64,000 nucleotides of DNA. It comes from Apiosordaria backusii (lineage: Eukaryota; Ascomycota; Sordariomycetes; Sordariales; Lasiosphaeriaceae). Numbering within the stretch: position 1 is the stretch's first letter; every line of letters begins with the position of its first letter. Positions 58,600 through 64,000 of this stretch are shown piece after piece. The notes beneath the pieces are model-generated. The model saw only the letters and a program-made list of their open reading frames with translations. It was not told where the DNA came from and made no database searches. The translations under genes and the position numbers were made by a program. The stretch covers positions 5,022,001 to 5,086,000 of the forward strand of contig JAUKTV010000001.1 of NCBI GenBank assembly GCA_030549205.1. Reading direction: 5' to 3'.

Positions 58600-59575
58600 T
58601 CAAGCGGCAACCCGCATGTCTGACCCACTCGCCTTGATGACTCCGTTTTGTTGCCGGAGAATGGGGACAGCCTGAGGGACGGTCTTGCCACGAGCCTTTT
58701 CGGTCAGAGCGATCATCTCCTTGAGCATAACCTCGCGAGTTTCGCGGGTGAGCTCGTCAACGTCGGCTGAGGTGAGGCCTGTGGTGGGGATAGGGTCAAG
58801 GACTGCCAACGTGTTAGTTTGCTGCGAAAAGCAAGGTGGGAAAAAGATGAGACATACCCTTGCATGGCACACTCCCCGATCTGAAAGTAAAGTCCTTGAT
58901 CGAGTAGAGATGGCTGTAGTTGGCCACAACCACAGGGACAATAGGCACCTGCGCCTGAACAGCCAAGTGGAAAGCACCCTTCTTAAAGGGGAGCATGGTG
59001 GGCTCCTTGGTGTAGCTCCGGGTTCCCTCGGGAAACATGTACACGCTCTGCTTCTTGCTCTTGATCTCCTCTCCAGCTCCCCGCATCGCCTCCCGCGCGT
59101 CCTTGGAGTTCTTGCGGTCGATGAAAACGGCACCGCTCAGGGTCATGAACCAGCCCAAGAATGGAATCTTCTTGAGCTGAGTCTTGGCGGTGACGCTGCA
59201 GTACTGGGGGAACATGGTCCCCAGCATCAACAGATCGACTTCGGTTTGGTGAGGACCGATAAAGATGGCGGGCCGGACGGTGCCGAGGTGGTTCTTTGGG
59301 TCCTCAATTTCGAAGGTGAGGCCTGTGCCGATGTACATGCAGAACTTGAAGCACCGCCCAACAGCCCATTGTGCAAGACCGCGTTTTCCGATGGAGGAGA
59401 GAACGATGGCAGCTCCGAGGCCGTATATGGAGGCAATGAGAATCGAGATGTACATGGCCAGCGAGCGCGCCACAAAGGCGGCCTTGGAGTTCACTAGCCC
59501 GAGTACGTGGAAGAACATGACGAGGGCGGCATAACCGGTGAAGAAGTAGCCCGTGTATGTTAAAAGGGCCGCCAT
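58600..59575 (-). CDS. slc1: 1-acyl-sn-glycerol-3-phosphate acyltransferase (Slc1/PlsC type)
   Basis: Makes phosphatidic acid from lysophosphatidic acid and acyl-CoA at the ER or lipid-droplet membrane. Exons on the minus strand are 58858-59575 and 58600-58802, joined at a split Val codon, giving 306 aa, close to yeast Slc1 (303). The start MAALLTYTGYF is followed by hydrophobic helices at about 5-25 and 40-62. Motif I reads GPHQTEVD, with H109 and D114 as the HX4D catalytic pair. The canonical Asn before His is replaced by Pro, an oddity. FPEGTRS (181-187) is motif III and VPIVPVVV is motif IV. The frame is open upstream of the ATG, but the Pro/Arg-rich sequence there looks like leader. Confidence 0.9.
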
Positions 59576-60857
59576 AGCTGATTTTGAGGAGAACGGCAGC
59601 GGTAACGGAGGGGGCGGGGTTGAGCCCGAGGGTACGGCGAGGAGGAGGGGATTTCGAGGGCCGACACGGGGATGCGCAGTCCCGAGGCTTTGAGTCGTTC
59701 GTCGGCTTCGATCCCGTGATGGGTGGTGGACTTGCCGGACCCTTGGACGAACAGCGCGGGGCCGGAAAGTTTTTTGGGGCACGGGGACTTGAGAGGTGGC
59801 GTCTGGATGGGGATGCTAGTCTAGTCGATGTTAGAGAGGCAAGCGATCCCAGTCGGGCTGATGTCGTCGATGATATGGGGGGTTTCTATGCCAAAGAATG
59901 GGCGACTTGTGTCCGATATGAAATGTTATGTTGGAGACTGCTAAGACAGCAATCATGCCTCCGTGTCACCGGAAAGGTTTTGGTGCGTGTCGAACTGCAA
60001 CTTCAAGAGTCCTCATGTCCGGCACTCGAAGTTGGGCAGCCCAATCACATCAGTCCCAAAATGCATTGGAGAGTGTGGGGTTTGGTTTGCGCCGGACCGA
60101 ATCGTGGGACGAATTTCCACGGGGCCTTCATTGGATGCAGGCCCCTGACATGACCCCACAGACAGCATCATCCCTTCCGAGGTTGAGGAATCGTTGAGGC
60201 TAAAATGTGCGGGACGTGGGGCATGCGCCAACAACCCTTGTGACCAGAAACTTGGCATCGCGGGGATATCGTGACGGCACAAAAACTCAAGCTTCACTCT
60301 ATAACTCCGGTTTCGCAGGATACGATCAGCTGCTGGTTAGGTAGGAACAGCATCATCCAACACGTGGATCAATCCTGGATAGCATCTCGAGTTCTATTTC
60401 TCTACTCATCATTCATTTCTATGAACCTCGTGCCATGGAACCAAACCTCGTTTCATGGAAAACTCCAAGTATCTTTTGTTGGGATTTGCGGGGACAGCAA
60501 CGGAGATACAAAGCTGTAAGTAAAAAAGCATGTGATAATTCCCACCATCATCATCATTCAAACATCCCTAAACCTGCGACGACACCACTGTCGACGATGG
60601 ACAGCGCATCCTCGACGCCGATAAAAGTGGTGCTGGGCGAATATCAGGGTACCAAAAATGATGTGAAAGACGGTGGCCATTGATCCAGCCCAGGCCGCAA
60701 CCAGAAACAGCTTGCTCTCCTGAAAGGTGACGATGCGGACCTCGAAGTCTGCTGAAGCACTCGGTACTGGTTCTGTCATGAGAAGGCTGAGTGCGCGTCG
60801 GGGAATGCCCACAGCCCATTCATGCCATAGGTGAAAGCTCTCTCCGAAACTCGAGAT
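59576..60857. other. Intergenic region
   Basis: Upstream flank of the acyltransferase. No supported gene; short frames on both strands lack domains and codon bias. Confidence 0.5.
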
Positions 60858-61106
60858 TACACTCCAACCCTGGTATTTTTGTTAGCGCGGGACTGTGACA
60901 GGGGTTGTATGCCAAATTTCAAAACCTTATAACTTTGGCCTCAGAAACGCCAAAATAATGCACTCAACTGGACGATATTAAAGAGATACCTAAGACGAGA
61001 TTTACAATACCCTTTTTTCCTGGTTAAAATTGGTAGCTGTTGAGTTGTTTAGCTTAGGGCGGATCTCGAAGTCTCGCGCTAACAAAAATACCAGGGTTGG
61101 AGTGTA
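60858..61106. mobile_element. MITE, Tc1/mariner-type (TA-flanked)
   Basis: About 249 bp bounded by inverted repeats of roughly 33 bp. The left end reads CACTCCAACCCTGGTATTTT and continues into TGTTAGCGCG; the right end is its reverse complement with one difference near the inner edge. A TA dinucleotide lies immediately outside both ends, as for Tc1/mariner/Fot1-pogo insertions. The interior is AT-rich with no coding frame, so it is non-autonomous and depends on a transposase elsewhere. It lies between the acyltransferase promoter and the 3' end of the Las21 gene. Confidence 0.75.
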
Positions 61107-61309
61107 TATCCCTATAGAAGAGCAACCTCCGTTACGAATCGACCATTCAACCTCCCAAGTTAGTCGCTTTCCCACTCATCATCGTGACTCTGCAGCCATC
61201 AATTCTAATTAATGTTCATATTTTTTCCACAGTATATACCAATCCCCTCTACATAACCGCCCACAAATATCTATATCCCACCACCACCTTTCCCCTTTCC
61301 CCCCCCCTT

Positions 61310-64000
61310 CTAATTTCTACCCCTCCCCCTCCCCTCCCTAACCCCCAACGCATACAACACCCCCCCAACCCCCAAATTAACCACCAAATGCACCCCCCCA
61401 GCCCAAGCAACAACATAAAGATACTTCGGGCTAAACACCGTCCAAATAAACAAATGATCCCTCAACACCCCACAAGCCCCCATCACCGCCCCCGCCTTTC
61501 CCGCCATGAAAACCGTCATCAGCGCCACATGCCCCTTGTAAACATTCACCTCCCCCCTCATCTGCTGCCTTTTACTCAGCAACAATATCGTACCCGCCAC
61601 ACTCCACCAAACCGGTCCAGCCCAGTTACTCACAAACGTCAGCACCCCCACCGCTACCGCATTGTACTCCGCGACACCATTATACGCCGAGCTCAAATCA
61701 ATCGACGAAATCGCATTACTTCCCCCCTGCGCAAAAAAACTCGCGTACTGCAGCAGCAGCGACGACAGCGATATCTCCACTGGGGACAGCTCCGGGATGA
61801 AGGATAGTAACAGCCGAAACTGGAGGTTATACAGCAGAAACAGGGGGATATTCACCACCCTCGACTCCGTAACCACCAACACCGTCACCAGCGTCAACAC
61901 GGTAAACACCCCCGGCTGCCCCACCGAAATCTGCCTCCTCTTCCCCCCCATCGCCATAAACCCCACTACCACCCCCATCAGCATCCCGATCCCTATAAAC
62001 ACCGCCCTCGCCCTCGAGATCAAATCCGCCACTCCTGCGCCCTGACTAAAGTTCAACTCTAGCAGCTTCTGCACAAACTCCGTCAGCAGCTCAGGGGCGT
62101 CCTCCACAGTGAAAGCGACCTTGAAGGTGAACGCCGCCAGGACAAGACCGATAGACGAGGCAAAGCTGAGCCAGATGGGGAATCCTGACAGCCCGTAGGT
62201 AAGATGCTGCTGGATCCAGAAATATGTCGCCCCGACTAGGCACCAGAGCAAAACCGGGTTGGGGTGGAGGTACATCTTGACAATGTCGGGTTCGCCGGCG
62301 AACTTTTGCCCGGTTTGGTTCCAGGATTTGATGATGCGGGCTGCGAGGACGATGGTGCCGAAGGAGATGGTGTGGGCTATTGGGTGGGGGGTGCGGCTGG
62401 GAGGGTTGTGTTAGTTGTTGGGACTTGGAAGGATGGGAAAGGATATCATACCGCTTGAGACCCCTGAAACCAAGATAGCCAAACCAGGCTGTCGTAGCCC
62501 AGTACCAGAAATGCTGCTCCTCCTCGACATAGCTGCTGGCAAACATCATGGCCCCATACGCGACAACAATGCCGGCAAAGGGCACAAACGCTCCGGCCTT
62601 GTCCTCCACCGACCAAGCCGCGGCAACGACAGCCAGGAACAAAGCAGCAACAGAAGCAGCCCCACCAAGGAACATCTTGTTCATGTCGTAATTACTCGCC
62701 ATGCCGCTCAAGAACCCCTGAGCCTCGTGAAGCCACTGTTTTTTGTTAGCTTTTCCCCTGACAATCTGTTTTGGAAATTTTGAACAAAGACCTACGTTTT
62801 CAGCCTTGGGGATCATCTCCTGATAAAGCTCAGGACTCCCACCCCTATACACCTGCTGATAAAGCCGCTCAAACTCCATGTACCCAGCCGCCAGCTTCTC
62901 ATCATCCGTCTCAGGCTTGCCATCCTCCTTGAATGACCACTCAAACATCTTTTGCCCAAAAGCCGCAGTGGCAACTTGCATGATCTGATCCGCGTTTCGC
63001 ATCAAAATCTCAGCCTTGACTTCGTTGTCAGACCAGAAAGGCAAGAAATCGGGGATTGTCGCGCCGAGGTTGTTCTTGGGGACTGGGACGCCCATCAGCG
63101 CGGCCAGTGTCGGTGCCAGATCAGACTGTTCGACGGTGTCATAGTATTGGAAGCTTGGGTTTTCTGGCAACGGGGCTCGGAGCTTCTTGTTCAGTTTCTT
63201 GAGTTTGGGCGAGATGAAGACCAGGGCTGGGGAGGTCTCTCCAGCGGAGGATGCGCCGTGGTTGCCGGCGTCGTTCATGCCGTGGTCTCCGCAGACGACA
63301 AAAAGGGTTGATTTGAGGTGATCCTGGGACTCAATGGCCTGGTAGATCTGCTTGACGATGCCGTCCATCTCGCGCTGCTTGGGGAACATATGGGGGCTGG
63401 TACAGTTAGTATGGCATGCATCTTTCCTGTCGCATGTGGGCGGCTTACCTTCTCGGCCCACCCTTGTGCCCAATATGGTCCAAGCCAAGATAATGCAGAA
63501 CCATAGTATTCCAATCGTCCCTCTGCAGCTCTTCCGGAATATGTCTCGTGACGTTGTTGTCCACCTCGGTAAAGTCCTGTAGCCCCCTCAGTCAGCCTCC
63601 AAACCCCCTCTCCAAAACTGGCCAGGTGCACAAACCGAAACAAAAAAGCTCGTCGTCCCATCAGCGCGATCAAACATCCCAGGAAACAGCTTCAACCACG
63701 TATCATCTCCATACATGACCACCTTCCCCGTTCCCTTCTTCTTCATCTGCGCCAACCAAGTATCCTGCGAAGCCAAGCTCGAGCTCTCATCCCCCTCGTC
63801 CAAGTTGAGAACAACATCCAAAAAAGAAGGAATAGACCCAGTCGTTATCGCCTTGAGCCGCGGCATAGTAACAGTCGGGGAGGTGGCATGCGCCGTAAAA
63901 GGGAGAGCGTTGCCATCGCGGATCAGTCTATTTCCCCCCACCATCAGTCAGCTATCCTGCCCGTCTTTGCGCCGAACCATGCGAAGAGACGTACGATTGG
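61310..64000 (-). CDS. las21: GPI ethanolamine phosphate transferase 2 (Las21/Gpi7), N-terminus beyond window
   Basis: Adds ethanolamine phosphate to the second mannose of GPI anchors in the ER. Minus-strand exons: 63995-64000 (part of an exon cut by the window end), 63636-63927, 63449-63576, 62796-63396, 62452-62735 and 61310-62396. All phases agree, giving about 798 in-window residues. Visible catalytic-domain landmarks: SLIRDGNALPFTAHATSPTV (the metal/nucleophile region typical of alkaline-phosphatase-fold transferases), VVMYGDDTWLKLFP, FTEVDNNV, LHYLGLDHIGHKGG and VVCGDHGMNDAGNHG. The C-terminal half has about ten hydrophobic segments. The sequence type fits Las21 rather than Mcd4 or Gpi13. 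The first exon(s), with the signal anchor, are missing because the window ends, not because the gene is broken. The introns are short, with GTACGT, GTTTGT, GTAAGC, GTAGGT and GTATGA donors. Confidence 0.9.

Overview
This window looks like nuclear DNA of a filamentous ascomycete, most probably a sordariomycete (Sordariales-like; the lineage is an inference). The signs are short 50-75 bp introns with GTAAGT/GTATGT donors and CTAAC branch sites, GC-rich coding sequence with C/G-ending codons, CAG/CAA polyglutamine tracts, 1-4 kb gene-poor spacers, and fungus-type protein architectures. There are no operons and no bacterial signals.

Layout. 1-5.4 kb is gene-poor, with one candidate two-exon microgene on the minus strand. 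5.4-9.8 kb (+) is a KIX-domain Mediator tail subunit (MED15/Gal11-like). 10.9-12.3 kb (+) is a Whi5/Nrm1-type G1/S repressor, followed by an 8-bp minisatellite. 13.6-17.0 kb (-) is NRDE2, divergent from a CLC chloride transporter at 18.2-21.1 kb (+). 21.1-24.9 kb is a spacer holding a degenerate, internally duplicated coding remnant. 24.9-28.1 kb (-) is exportin-T and 28.8-30.7 kb (-) is the FACT subunit Pob3. A GFA/DUF636-type protein (32.1-33.0, +), an intracellular GH1 beta-glucosidase (34.9-36.4, +) and an AMP-forming acyl-CoA ligase (37.5-39.3, +) follow. An initiator tRNA-Met sits at 40.2 kb (-). An Erf4-type palmitoyltransferase subunit (41.1-42.8, -) is divergent from an unrecognised membrane protein (44.9-46.1, +). 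46-50.4 kb is a spacer with a tRNA-like element. A DUF4203 multi-span protein (50.4-54.3, +) converges on a NIPA-type Mg transporter (55.2-57.4, -). An LPA acyltransferase (58.6-59.6, -), a Tc1/mariner-type MITE (60.86-61.11) and the C-terminal part of the GPI ethanolamine-phosphate transferase Las21/Gpi7 (61.3-64.0, -, cut by the window end) complete the window.

The genes are mostly housekeeping: transcription and chromatin (Med15, Pob3), cell-cycle control (Whi5-like), RNA handling and translation (NRDE2, exportin-T, tRNA-iMet), membrane lipid and GPI work (LPAAT, Las21, acyl-CoA ligase), and membrane transport or modification (CLC, NIPA, Erf4). I see no biosynthetic cluster, CRISPR array, prophage or complete transposon, and no convincing new multi-gene system. 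The less ordinary material is small: the microgene, the MITE, two tRNA-derived elements and a few problematic gene starts. All exon boundaries are manual readings of splice consensus with frame checks.
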